A DNA stretch of 64,000 nt from Patagioenas fasciata (GCF_037038585.1 NC_092525.1:24200867-24264866); one strand, 5' to 3'; positions 35,801-61,599 are shown, numbered from the stretch's first letter. Program-made: numbers and translations. The notes: generated by a model from the sequence alone, not told the origin.

Positions 35801-36620
35801 GGGCCTGGCTTTTGTCTCCAAATTACTGCCCACTCGAGGTATGGGGGTGTTGTGACTTTCCGCTCAAATGCTTGCTGGGTTTCTTGGTCTGTGCTGCTGA
35901 CACGGCTCCCTCCACACAGCCTGAGGTGGACCAACAACCTGCCTTTTCCTTGCTAGACAACAGATGTGCAAACCCGTAGGCTGCTTTTGAGGGAGACATC
36001 TGCTGTGGGGAGGAATGGGATGGAAGATGAGGCCTCTGGAGTGACGCAGGGGGACTGGCACTGCCCCACTGGAGTGCCAGGGCAGGCACCCAGCCCTCCT
36101 GCCCTGGAGGAGGCAGCCCAGGGGGCTGGGTCCCCTTGAAGCTTGTGTGTGAATGGGAAACACATTGGCACTCTGCTATTCCTTGGTGGTGTCTGGGTTT
36201 CATACTTCATCTGATGCAAAATCTCACTGCCAATCGAAGAATAGCTGTCCTTCCTCTGCCACTGACATCTGGGGCAATGAGAAAGTTCTTTGCACTTCCA
36301 CCTGTTTATTATATGCAAGGAGGGTAATTGGTTTTAAAATCACTGGCTGAAGCACAAGTCAGCTCCAATCTTAGTTGTATTCTGGATTTTATTCTTGCTG
36401 TCTCCAGCGTCTTAAACAACAACAACACCTGAGCACCGTGTTTCACCTGGGCTGTCTTTCCAGGGGGTTCAGCAGAATTCCCCCCGCTGTGCCAGATCCT
36501 GTAGCCACGTGCCTCCCTTCAGGTTCCATGTCAACTCTTGTGTCCCGTCATGCACCATTGCTGAGCAGACGTGTGCTTGATACAGGTGATTAATAAACGA
36601 TGCTTCAGTACGAAGTGGTG
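32861..36620 (+). other. UHMK1: UHMK1 3' untranslated region (up to three ends)
   Basis: Non-coding, moderately AT-rich sequence after the UHMK1 stop. It holds AATAAA signals at 33338-33343, 35377-35382 and 36592-36597, so transcripts with short and long 3' UTRs are possible. Mammalian UHMK1 also has a multi-kilobase 3' UTR. A short GT repeat lies near 33049-33063 and a 13-A run near 34660. No other coding region is supported. Confidence 0.65.
33338..33343 (+). terminator. UHMK1: Proximal UHMK1 poly(A) signal
   Basis: AATAAA 478 nt after the stop codon, in an AT-rich context. Additional AATAAA hexamers at 35377 and 36592 may give longer transcripts. Confidence 0.6.
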
Positions 36621-37179
36621 GTTCAGCAGCTTTTCTTGTGGGGGCCACTGGCAAAACGCCATGTAGCTGAGCGAGTTCTCTGTCACCCTGCACCATGGTG
36701 TCTGTCTAGTGGGACAGGGCTGTGCCCCCGCCACGGCAGCACTGGCGTCTTGCACTCGTCCCTTGCTGAGCCCTACCAGCGCGGCTGAAAATCCTGGTGG
36801 GATTAACGGTGACATCATCCAGGGGGAATGGCGTAATGGTTTCCGAAGTGATATCAGCTGGAGAAAGATCACCCCTGGGCTGACGTGGATGCTCTCTCAG
36901 GAGATGCTGTGAGTTGCACAACTTTCTGCAGCCCATGACGGTGGTGGGGTGCCGGCGGGGTCACCAGGGCTGTGGCTGCAGCCCCTGCTGATTTTGCTAA
37001 ACGCTGATGGCGGGACCAGGGATCTCTGCAGTGCATGTGTTGGGGCTCAGCCCGGCAGCGCTCCTGGGGTGCGGCTGGCTGGAGCCAGAGCGGGGCTCCT
37101 TTGCAGAGGCCTTGCTGCCCTTTTTTGAGTGGATTTTGCTTTTTTTTTTTTTTTTTCCCCGAGCGCCCCTCCCCTCTTG
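36621..37179. other. UHMK1-UAP1 spacer
   Basis: No coding or RNA gene is recognisable. A T run (37140-37156) stands just upstream of the CpG-rich UAP1 promoter. Confidence 0.6.
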
Positions 37180-37592
37180 TTGCAGGAGAGGAGACAGAGG
37201 TGGGGGGGCTGCTGCGGGGGCAGGCGGCGGCCGCGGCTCCCGCGTCCCGCCCGGGGCCAGGGCGGAGCAGCTGGGCGGGGCGTGGCTGTTACGGGAAGCC
37301 CCGCTCCGCTCCCCGCCCCGAGGGCACCGGGCCGGCCCCTTCCCGGCCACGGGAGCACGGGGGCCGCGCGCTGACGTGGCGGCCGTTGCCATGGCAGCCA
37401 CCGGCGCGCGCCCAGCCGCAGCGGCCGCTACTCCCATTGGGCTGGAGGCGGGCGCTACGTGGCGTGGGGCGGTGACGTCGCTCCCCGCAGCCAGTGAGGG
37501 TGCGGGACGTGCCGCCGCCGCCTGCCATTGGCGGCGGCGGGGGGCTATAAAGGGGCAGCGGGACCGCGGCGGCCCTGCGGCGGCAGGCGGGG
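37180..37592 (+). promoter_or_regulatory. UAP1: UAP1 CpG-island promoter with TATA, CCAAT and UPRE/CRE motifs
   Basis: A CpG-dense block runs from about 37180 through exon 1 to 37990. Motifs seen: TGACGTGG (37372-37379), identical to the ATF6/XBP1 UPR-element core; inverted CCAAT boxes ATTGG (37436-37440 and 37527-37531); a CRE-like TGACGTCG (37473-37480); and TATAAA (37546-37551), 41 bp before the ATG. The TATA box implies a start near 37575-37580 and a very short 5' UTR. Motif function is inferred. Confidence 0.7.
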
Positions 37593-44586
<6,994 letters not shown>

Positions 44587-45060
44587 CAATGACATGCCCA
44601 AGCTGGGCTGCCTGTCCCACCTGATGGGCTGGGAATTCGGACACATGAAGGTTTATAGCTGTGAGAGGCAGGGGCTGGTCCTGCTTGCTCTGGCCTGGTG
44701 CAGAGGAGGATGTAACCCACGCAGTTCTTGGCATGTTGTACGCTTCTATTTATATTTTAATTTAAAAACCAAACACTTCATGGATTCCCCTGCCATGAAG
44801 CACAGCTATGGCGCTACTCTTTGCACTCCAGGCTGTGAGCATTTATTTTTAAACATGTATATAGTAATAGTCATTGTATATGCAGAGGATTTTTATGGTA
44901 CGGGGCTGGGGTTAATCTTGAATTTTTATTTTTCTCAAATCTACATTACTATTTTTTTTAATAGGGTCCTTGTCATTGCCCCTGTCCTCCCTTTTGGTCA
45001 TCCTTTGTATGTTGCACAACTGGAAGCTCCCAATTAAACTGAGCCTCTCCTGTCTGTGGT
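44587..45060 (+). other. UAP1: UAP1 3' untranslated region
   Basis: AT-rich non-coding sequence after the stop. The variant poly(A) signal ATTAAA at 45033-45038 is followed by a GT-rich element (GTCTGTGGTCTGGTGG), a good cleavage context. No AATAAA is present. Confidence 0.75.
45033..45038 (+). terminator. UAP1: Variant poly(A) signal of UAP1
   Basis: ATTAAA, the commonest variant hexamer, about 450 nt after the UAP1 stop and just upstream of a GT-rich downstream element. Confidence 0.65.
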
Positions 45061-46144
45061 CTGGTGGTAGTTTAGTGATGGTGGCTTTCCGCAGAGGCAG
45101 GGGTGGCTGCCTGGGGGGCTGCAGGCAGGTCGTCTGGCCCGTGACGCTCGTTTTTGGTGTTTCTGGAGGAAACAGAGTGCTGCACTTTCCTCATGGATTT
45201 CTGCGAACCCTGGTAGAGCTTGAGCAGGTAGGAACAGGCAGGTGTGTTGCGCTGCCGGAGCACTCAGGGTGAAACTAGCTGGCATGGTGCCCTCCAGCAG
45301 CACTGTGTACCCGCATACCCTTGGCTTTTCCAGGGAAGGCTCCTGCCTGAGCCCCTTGTCCTGAATTGTGGTGTCCTGATGCCCTCGCCAGAGCAGCTCT
45401 GCACCTCCTCTCCTGTTCGGGAGGGGAGACAGTGCTCCTCTGGCTCTTCTGCTCCCAAGTCCCACCACAGCCCCTGGAGTAGGGGGACGCAACCTCCCAC
45501 TTCCCCGCAGCCGCCTGGGGAGGGATTTTCCCTTGCAAGGCTGGGAATGGGGCCCAAACTGCTCCCCCTGGGGGCGTCATGAAGTCCCCCAAGTGCCACA
45601 GTGGCTGTTGGGCACCCCTGGGCTCAGCCGAGCGCTCAGCTCCACTGGCAGCATGCCTGGGAAGCCAGAGCCACACGGGGGGTCCTGGCTGGTGCGGTGG
45701 CTGCTGCTGGCTCGCCACGGGCCAGCTGGGCTGTGTGTGGCCCAGGCAGGCTGGCGGCCGTGAGTCCCGGGGGAGATGGATTGGGCTGGGGCCAGAGCAG
45801 ACGCGAGGAGCTGGTGCAAGTATGTGGGTGGTCTGCGCCACCGCCTGCCCCTGCCCACCGACTCTGCGGCCCCCGGGAGCCACCGCCCTGGGGAAAGGAC
45901 ATCTCTGCTCCCTGCAGAGTGAGCAGGCACCCCCAAAGCTACTCCTCCTTGGCATGGGCAGCAGCAGGAGCACACATGTCCCACGTCGGGGGGATGCACA
46001 TGGCCCCAGGACCAGCGCCGGAGGGGATGAGGGGCTGCATGATGAGCCTGGGGGGATCACCGCTCCAGTTGGCTCCTTGGGCACTTGGGAGGGTGCAGGG
46101 GAGGTGTTTGCTTTGGGCTTTTGGCTTTGTTTGCACACCAACAC

Positions 46145-46572
46145 CTTTGCATGAGGTCCTGGGATAGAGCGACGCAGCGCTGGCTGCTGGCAAGTTGTTT
46201 GAGCACCAGTTCCAGGTAGCAGGAGAGTTGGAGCAGAGCCGGCCGGTGTTTGTGCCGGCATGCACGTAGGGCAGCCTGGGCACAGGCAAGGGCTTCCCCC
46301 GGCCAGCTGAGCTGGGACAGCAGGGTGCAGAGCCCTGGGGTGGGCACCACATCCACCTGCTCCTGCCTGCCCTCAGTTGGGTTTGTCTGGGGCTGGGAGT
46401 CTGGTGAGGGTTTGGGGTTTGGGGGCCTGGGAGCAGGGCTGCAGCCCTGGGGCGGGTGCCTTTACCAGTGGAGAGAGCTCCGTGTGCAGGAACGCTTTTT
46501 GGGGGCTGCTGGCCTGCTCCAGGGGTGCTGCTTCCCTGCCACAGTGGTGTGGGTTCTGGTATAATATACAAC
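46145..46572 (-). CDS. Unrecognised minus-strand coding candidate (two putative exons)
   Basis: I do not recognise this sequence. On the minus strand, a Pro-rich open segment (about 46572-46466) ends at a good donor (CTG|GTAAAG). 132 bp further on, an acceptor CCCCAG opens a 190-nt segment (46334-46145) ending at AAAG|GTGTTG. The phases (1 and 2) are compatible. The second segment encodes helical sequence (GLCTLLSQLSWPGEALACA, then AALRACRHKHRPALLQLSCY and LELVLKQLASSQRC), reminiscent of TPR-like or alpha-alpha repeats. No start codon, end or further exons could be fixed. Human has no gene between UAP1 and DDR2. Chance GC-driven open frames are a real alternative. Confidence 0.25.
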
Positions 46573-47284
46573 TAAAACACTAGTCTTCAAGAACATTGGT
46601 TTTGTTTTTTAAATGGTGTTTTTAGCTATTGCACAAAAATTAATTATTATTATTTTCTCCCTGCCGTGTTGTGTAGCTGGTGGTCGCGGTGCCAAGCCAG
46701 TGCCTGGAAATGATGTAAAACCCTGCACTCGGTGTGCAGTTTGGGGAGCCAGAGCGCTTCTTCTGTGCCACATGCCAGGGCAGGTCGGTGTCCAGCCAGT
46801 GTCCTTGCTGCGTACGCCCGGCACCCTCCCACCAGGGGCCCGGAGTGGGGCAGCCTGTGTGGGAGCCCAAGCACCTCATTTTTGGAATGTCCTGTTTGGC
46901 CTTTGCACCCCACGGTGTGGGAGGAGGGTGCTGGAAGCGTGTGCCGTCCCATGGCTGTGGAGGTGAGTGCCAGAAAGCAAAACGATGCCTGTTGCTTTAA
47001 GTACCCTCACTGGCCATGGGGATTTTTTTTTTTTTTTTTTTTTCTCTCGCACTATGAATGGGTTTTGCTGTAAATTATAGCTTTGCGCACATTCCCTCGG
47101 GCTGAGGAAAATAACCTCCGCCAAAAAGCCAGCCTGGATTGGTGACTGGCTCCCCCTCTCCGCTCCCTAATTGAAACCAAATGTGCAAGATGTAGGATTG
47201 TGGGATTTCTGGCTGGCTCCCAGGAATCTGCAGAATGTGAACGCGCTCCCAGAGGCATCTTGCATCAGCCCGGGGAAGTTCGCT

Positions 47285-47350
47285 CCTCGCCTGGCTCCCT
47301 CAGCCCGGGCGAGGGGCGAGGAGCCCACCCGCCGTCACCTCCTCGCTCCG
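47285..47350 (+). other. DDR2: Possible 5' non-coding exon of DDR2
   Basis: A CpG-rich patch ends in CTCCG|GTGAGT, a strong donor at 47351. The first DDR2 coding exon is preceded by an acceptor (50995-50996) with only 10 nt of leader, so upstream non-coding exon(s) must exist. This is the best donor I noticed in the flank, but the link is inference. Confidence 0.3.
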
Positions 47351-48647
47351 GTGAGTCACTCTTGGGTGCGCAGGGAGGCGTTTGTCACCTCTTGGCTTGG
47401 GATTCTGGGGGGATATGGAGTCAGCCATGCTCCATGCCGGAGCTGAGGCAGAAGGGCTGGGGTGTGGGTCTGCCTGGGAAGGTGCTGGGGCAGCAGCAGG
47501 ATAGTGTCCCCACTTGAGGAGGTGACGTTTGGCCCCTTCTCTCTATTTTTCCCTTCGTTGCCAGCGTTTCCCCCCCGTGTCTCATGCCAGGCCAGCATTT
47601 CCTGGTGTCTCTCCTTGGCTCCTGCCTATGTGTCTGTTGGCAGAGCTGGCGGCAGTGCTGACCAGCCAGAGAGGCTCTGCTGTCCCCAGGGTCCCCCAGC
47701 CAGGCACCAGGTCACACTGGGGAGGGGACATGGCCACCAGTTTGGTGCTCCTCAGCATCCTGCCCCCCATCTTGGTGCTGGGGACCTCCTTGTGGCTTCC
47801 CGACCCCGCACCGTGGCAGGGCGATACTGTGCACTGTGGCACGGAGCAGGGCTGCAAGTTCTCAGCTGACAGGGGTTGCTTGCTGGGTGCAGCACCCGCA
47901 GGACCATGTCCCCAGGTCCCATGGCCGTGGGCTGTGCCACTGGCAGGTCTTTCCAGGGCAGCTGACATCTGCGGGGTCACTCCGGCTGCTCCTCACACCC
48001 TGTATGGCTGTGATGCTCTCAGCTGAACCAGCCAGCCCATGGCTGGGGACATGCTTGCTGCTGTAGAAAATGGGGCTACATCCAGCCCCGAGAAGGTCTA
48101 AAATGGCATTTTTGGCAGGGAATTGGGACTACGGGTTCCGACATGCTGCACTGCACTCCCGCCGAGGCTGTGCCGATGGCGCAGCATGCTGGGGGCTGTA
48201 GTGCCAGCTGGGATGGGCGTCCCAAACCCCCTTACCAAAACACAGTATGCTTTGGGTCATGGCCTGGGGTCACAGTGAGTGTCTTGCTTGCTCGAGGACG
48301 TGGCCTCAGCATGTACCACCCATCACCATGCCAGCAGGAAGGGAGCCCCCAGCCTCATGCCGGGATGGTGTCTCTGCAACAGGAGCCCTGGTGGACCTGG
48401 TGATCACAGGGCGTGAAGGCTGTTGCCATCCAGCTCCCTCCCTGCAGATGATGCTCCTCTGGTGCTGGTGGGGATGGTGGCACCCACCTGGGCAGCGAGC
48501 TGGGGACCTCACCAGCTGGAGTGGATTGGGGGTGAGAGGGACCACGGCTCGTGTGGGGGTTGACTTCGGACGAGTATGGATTTAATTTTTTCCTGCTAAC
48601 TTTCCCTGGTGATTTCAGTAGAATAAGAAAGAAGGCAAATGAGACAA

Positions 48648-48648
<1 letters not shown>

Positions 48649-48676
<28 letters not shown>
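48649..48676 (+). repeat. Poly(A) tract
   Basis: Twenty-eight A preceded by CAAT, so the run itself creates an AATAAA. No recognisable retroposed body lies upstream, so it may be simple sequence. Confidence 0.8.
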
Positions 48677-48678
<2 letters not shown>

Positions 48679-49018
48679 AAAAAACCAGCGGTCAAGGGAA
48701 GCTCCAAAGCTCAGGCGCCACCAGGGAGGAGCTCCAAAAACTCTCTGCACTAAAAATTTCCAGTGATTGAAAGTTTTCGGCAAACAGTTTCAGACAAAAC
48801 GTTGCAAAGCCATCCCTTTTGCAGGGCTGGTGGAACAAAAAATGATTTCCATTTGGGTTGTGCCAATACTTTTCAACTCGTTTGACCATATGTCTCTTAG
48901 CCCCCCAGCCATGACACCTGAGTCACCATCTCCTGCACTGTCCCCCAGCCCTGCTTCACCAAGGAGGGATGAGCTATTCACAACGGCTGTGTGGGGATAA
49001 TTTTCTATATTAAACTAA

Positions 49019-49265
49019 ATGTTAATGCATTCCCTGCAGGAGATCATGGCATCTGGTATCCTGATGTTTAAAGAGTTTACTCAGTCTGCAAGAATAGTGG
49101 GAAAAAATATCCCTGGATGTTTTTCGGAATGCAGAAGGAAATTAAGATTTTAATGTTGGAGGAACTGGTCATCATCAAACAGAGGCGCATCATGCATGCT
49201 TCTCAGAGATGCAGATGAAATTCTCAGTTGCAGCTGAATTAGTTTCAACTAATTAAACTGGGACT
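49019..49265. promoter_or_regulatory. Candidate conserved non-coding element upstream of DDR2
   Basis: An AT-richer, non-repetitive stretch in a GC-rich flank. It contains a perfect palindrome AATTAGTT-TC-AACTAATT (49237-49254), a paired homeodomain-type site, plus TTAATGCATT, GTTTAAAGAG and AATTAAG motifs. This texture is typical of vertebrate enhancers. Conservation is untested. Confidence 0.35.
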
Positions 49266-50384
49266 AGAGGGGGAAAAAAAAGGCAACCACATATGTGCTT
49301 TAAAAAAAAAAATAAAAAAAGAGGGGAAAAAAAATCACCTTAAGTTCAGGTGTTTATTTGTTCCTCCTGCAGAGGTGGTGGTGTTTAGCAGAGCTCCCAG
49401 GGAACCCAGCAGTGCAGTGTGGGGTGCAGAGAGCCTCTAGCAGGGTGCGGTGGCAGCTCCCAGGGCTTTGCACCCTGTTTGGGTGCTGGCACGTTCACAG
49501 CCAGCCTGCCTTGCTCCTGCTGTCCTCAGCCCTGGTTCTGTCACCAAGCAGGGCTATATCCAGCGTCCCCCAGCTGGGCTCTGCATTATGGGGATATCTG
49601 CCGTGTGGTAGCTGGTTCAGGATGGGTTCGGGCTTTCACTTGGTGGTGGGCTCAAGGCTGTGGGTCACCGTGTGGCGTTGGGAACACAAGCAGACACCCA
49701 CCTGTGGGGTCACTGGTGTTGGGCAAGCTTGGAGCCCATCAGCCCAGCCATCCCTGATATGGTGGGACGTGGCTGAGATTTACCATGGCACTCCAGTGTA
49801 GCCAGGAACTGTGATCCCGTTAACCCCTAGGTTAGTAAGTTGTTCCTGTAAAGGTTAATGTATATGTAAACTAAATTAAAATAGCCCTTTTTTTTTTTTA
49901 ATAGAAAGAGGGCTAGTCTGCATCCAGTGCTTGTGCAAAGGGCTGTCCCAGGAGGCCAAATGTCCCCTTGGCAAATAAGGGAAGGAGTAGCCCAGTGAGC
50001 CTGGGGCAGGACTGGTGACATTTAGGGGTGTCCCTGGTGCATCGCCTGTCAGGGGGATGTGGTGGTTCCACAGAGGTGTGTGGGTGCAGGTGGAGCTGCT
50101 TGGGCTCTGTGGGTTCCTGGAGCCAAGGGCTGGCCAGAGCTGGGGCAATGGCCACTACCCTGCAAAGAGACTGTGGTGGCAGTGCTGACTTGGAGGACAG
50201 CATGTCCCAGGGATGGAGGGATCCTCTGGTGCCATGGGCTGCACCCTGCTCTGAGGAGCCCGGCCAGCACTGGCACTTTTTCTTCTCTCGCTGCAACGTG
50301 AGCCACATTGCCAGGACCCCCAGGTCCTCTGCAGCCCCATCCCATGCTCCCCTAGAGGCAGCGAGTGCAGTCTGGCTCCGTGCC

Positions 50385-50590
50385 CTCTGTCACACCTTTC
50401 TATGTCACTCATCTCGAGATCCGCTACACCATAGAGGACTGTCACAATAAATATGCTGTAAATCTCAGGCGATTATCTGCTATTATCTCTCCTGAGCCAG
50501 AAGGCAGGGAAACTGTGTGTTGCAACGTGCTATTATTTTGTTGTATGATGAGGTTGTGCAACATCTTGCTTTCAAAGCCATCCAAGGGCG
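50385..50590. promoter_or_regulatory. Candidate DDR2 enhancer with GATA pair and C/EBP motif
   Basis: About 500 bp upstream of the first DDR2 coding exon. Two TTATCT (GATA) sites at 50473-50478 and 50483-50488 are exactly 10 bp apart. GTTGCAAC (50519-50526) and a C/EBP-like TTGTGCAAC (50554-50562) follow, with a FOX-like ATAAATA just upstream. It is non-coding by frame inspection. Function is inferred from motif spacing only. Confidence 0.4.
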
Positions 50591-51006
50591 GGTGGCCCAG
50601 CTGGAGCCTTTCTGCCCGTCAGTGGAGCCGGATGGCGCCAGCCCCAGCTAGAGCCCTGGGAGGCTGGTGTGGGTCCCGTGGCCTTTCCATGCAGATGACT
50701 CCAGGGACGTGGCAAAGCCATGTTATCTGTCTGTGCTGGGCCTGTGTCGGCACAGCACTGTGATGCCATGGCTCCTGGGGATGGTGGTGGTGGAGGGGTG
50801 GGACACCAGGGCCCCCTTTGGCCACCATCACAGATGTGAGGCTTGGGGCTCTGCTCCTCCTCCAAGGCTGATGTGGGGACACAGGGTTTCATGCAGGGGA
50901 AGCCCTCCTGTCCTTGGCTGGCCACCCCATGCAGGACTGGCATTTTCATGCAGCTCATCTGCCTCAGCATGACGAATCCTGTCTCTGTTTCCGCAGGACA
51001 GCCAAC

Positions 51007-59493
<8,487 letters not shown>

Positions 59494-59583
59494 CCCTCTG
59501 CTTCTCCCCAGCCCAGTCCCTGTCCCACCCTATCCTCAGAGGATCCCCATACACAAACCGAAGCCACTTCACTTGGACTTAGC

Positions 59584-59589
59584 AATAAA
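59584..59589 (+). terminator. DDR2: Proximal poly(A) signal of DDR2
   Basis: Canonical AATAAA 91 nt after the DDR2 stop. Mammalian DDR2 has a long 3' UTR, so this may be one of several ends. Confidence 0.6.
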
Positions 59590-60072
59590 ACCCAGGCAGC
59601 TGGTCTTGTTCTAATTGTACAGTGAAGCCTCAGAGAAAAACCCCCGAGGGCAGCAAGGAGAGCTACAGCTTGGGATGACGCGGACCTCCCGCTCACTTGC
59701 TGACCCACGCCTGGGAGTGACGTGGGCTGAGACAACGGTTATTTATTGATGCAGCGTGTTCTCGGTGATGATGACTGGGACAGAGCAGCTTCTCTCCCCC
59801 TGTTGGAGGGGAAGAACACCAGCCAGACTTTGTCGGTGAGGAAGCTCTGGCTCATGCACAGGGCAGGTGCCTGAGGAAGGGATACATGTGGGTACCTGCC
59901 TGCTGGAGCAGGGACTGTCCAATGGCCACAACCTGCTTGAGGAGGGGCCAGGAGTTGCCACTAGCTTACAGTGGGCTGTGCAACTATAGGGTGAAAACAA
60001 AAACTCTCTGGACCTTTTGGGCTTTGGACATGCCACATGGAGGGGCAGGAAGCCTTATCCCTGCCTGCAAGA

Positions 60073-60113
60073 ACCTAGTTGCACAGGGAGAAGTCCAACT
60101 GTGCCCCTGGCTC
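60073..60113 (+). repeat. 41-bp element, copy 1
   Basis: Matches 62738-62778 at 38 of 41 positions in direct orientation, with core AGTTGCACAGGGAGAAGTCC. Its outer bases (AGTTG...CAACT) are self-complementary. I do not recognise the family. Confidence 0.7.
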
Positions 60114-61039
60114 CTCGCCTGGCTGCTGGAGCAGTTGATGTGCTCAACTGTTGCTTCTCTGTGTCAGCCGGGGAGGAGTGGGCATGAGAGGAGCACTGAG
60201 GAGACCTCCTCTCACCCACCACAGCCGTTCCAGAGCTGCTCAGCTGCCCGCAAAATGCATTTTGGATGCCCTGCGGGTGCTGCATGATAGTGGGATGTTA
60301 GCACCTTTCTCCTGCAAGGGAAATCTCCAAGTCCTCCTATCCCAGGGTTGACCTGCATCTTCACCTGCCATCAGAGGAAGACAGATAGCTGAGCTTTCGA
60401 TGCTGCTGCCTGATGCCCAAACCTGCAGTAGCCCATGGGCAGGGAGCAGAAACAGCCCGGTTCTCCCTGGCTCTCAGCCCAGTGGTCGCAGCTCAGCTGG
60501 AGCACCTGGACTGGACTCTCCTGCTCTGAGCATCGCACAGCAGTCTGGCACCAGTCCGTCCTCCCGGATCCAGCCGCTTCATGAGCAAACTGGGCAGGTG
60601 CCAAAGTTGCGTGCCCGCCAGGAGCCCTGGCGGGTTATCTGTCGTGCCTCACAATGGGACCTTCCTGCAGCTGGACACGAGGAACTTTTTACTTAGAGGG
60701 TACATGGACCCCTCCATACTTTTGTATGCATTAGTTCAGCGCCATCAAGTCACGCGTGGCACAGTTTACAGTATACTATTGCTAAGGTGTGTATATATTC
60801 AGTAGATGCACCTATGTATAGGGGCAAACCCGCTGAAAAGACACTTGCTACATGAATCTGGTTGCATGGTGTGCTTGTGGCAGTTCAGAAGGTGGCTCAC
60901 CTCCTCTGTGGGCACCCCGGGAGCCTGGCTGGTACCCACCTGCTGGGGGGCTTTGGGGCTCCACTGTGCACCCCAAGATGCTGTGTGGGGAGAGGTCAGG
61001 GGAGTGCACACAGGTAATGGCATAAGAGATAGAGGAAGG

Positions 61040-61222
61040 ATGCACAGAACATTGGAACAGGCTGCCCAGGGAGGTTGTGGAGTCTCCTTCTCTGGAGACA
61101 TTCAAAACCTGCCTGGACACATTCCTGTGTAACATCATTTAAGTGTTCCTGCTCTGGCAGGGGTATTGAAGTAGACGATCTTTTAAGATCCCTTCCAATC
61201 CCTTACATTCTGTGACTTTGTG
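61040..61222 (+). mobile_element. CR1 LINE 3' end
   Basis: Typical CR1 3' sequence: GGAACAGGCTGCCCAGGGAG, TGGAGTCTCCTTCTCTGGAG, ACATTCAAAACCTGCCTGGA, GACGATCTTTTAAGATCCC, then TTCCAATCCCTTACATTCTG and TGACTTTGTGA. It is severely 5'-truncated and lies between DDR2 and HSD17B7. Confidence 0.88.
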
Positions 61223-61599
61223 AAGACCTGCTGGTTGACACACAAGAGTTGCCCATCTCCTTGGTTGGCAGTGAGGGTGCTCTGAAGCTTAGCATCCATG
61301 GCAGGAGATATGACTCCAGGCAGGGACTAAAGTGAGATAGCAGGCCTGCGACAGGAGAGGGCAGGGACAGATCTCCTGCAGGACCTCCGCACCCAGACCC
61401 TCTCCAACACAGCAGCACTGGGAAACAGTAACCTGGTGGCACCTCTGCTTGGCTGCAAAAGGGATGCAAGCACAGAGCGTGCCACAGCTACCTGCGGAAA
61501 GCCTGCCTGCTGCACCTGGGCAGCACCAGGGGTGCTCCAAGGCAACGGAAGGCAGGACAAGGGGAGGGAGGGCAGACAAAGCAGCGCAAGCGCAGGAAC
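61223..61599. other. Spacer before HSD17B7 promoter
   Basis: I see no gene, RNA or named repeat here; CpG density starts to rise at the right edge. Confidence 0.5.

Larger units (their letters stand above)
45061..49018. other. UAP1-DDR2 intergenic region, mostly featureless
   Basis: GC-rich sequence with many chance open frames on both strands. It includes a 21-T run (47023-47043), a 28-A run (48649-48676) and a possible 5' non-coding DDR2 exon ending at 47350. Apart from the minus-strand candidate listed separately I can support no gene here. Confidence 0.6.
59494..61039 (+). other. DDR2: DDR2 3' UTR and DDR2-HSD17B7 spacer
   Basis: An AATAAA at 59584-59589 lies only 91 nt after the stop. 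AT-rich sequence with weak mRNA-end features continues to about 60.8 kb, so a longer 3' UTR is possible. It includes one copy of the 41-bp element shared with HSD17B7 intron 3. No coding sequence is recognised. Confidence 0.55.

Noticed and set aside
37436-37462. ER-stress element (CCAAT-N9-CCACG) in the UAP1 promoter
   Set aside because: The inverted CCAAT and a CGTGG are present, but in the wrong order and spacing for an ERSE; only the separate TGACGTGG motif was kept.
45275-46261. 328-codon minus-strand open frame downstream of UAP1
   Set aside because: Low-complexity Pro/Ser/Arg/Cys composition, and it reads a different frame from the helical candidate segment at 46145-46334; probably chance.
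47529-48026. Open frame with an internal signal-peptide-like start (MATSLVLLSILPPILVLG)
   Set aside because: No splice context or recognisable mature domain; a hydrophobic stretch alone in GC-rich DNA is weak evidence.
48600-48676. Processed pseudogene or SINE ending in the 28-A run
   Set aside because: The sequence before the run shows no coding remnant, tRNA-like head or target-site duplication.
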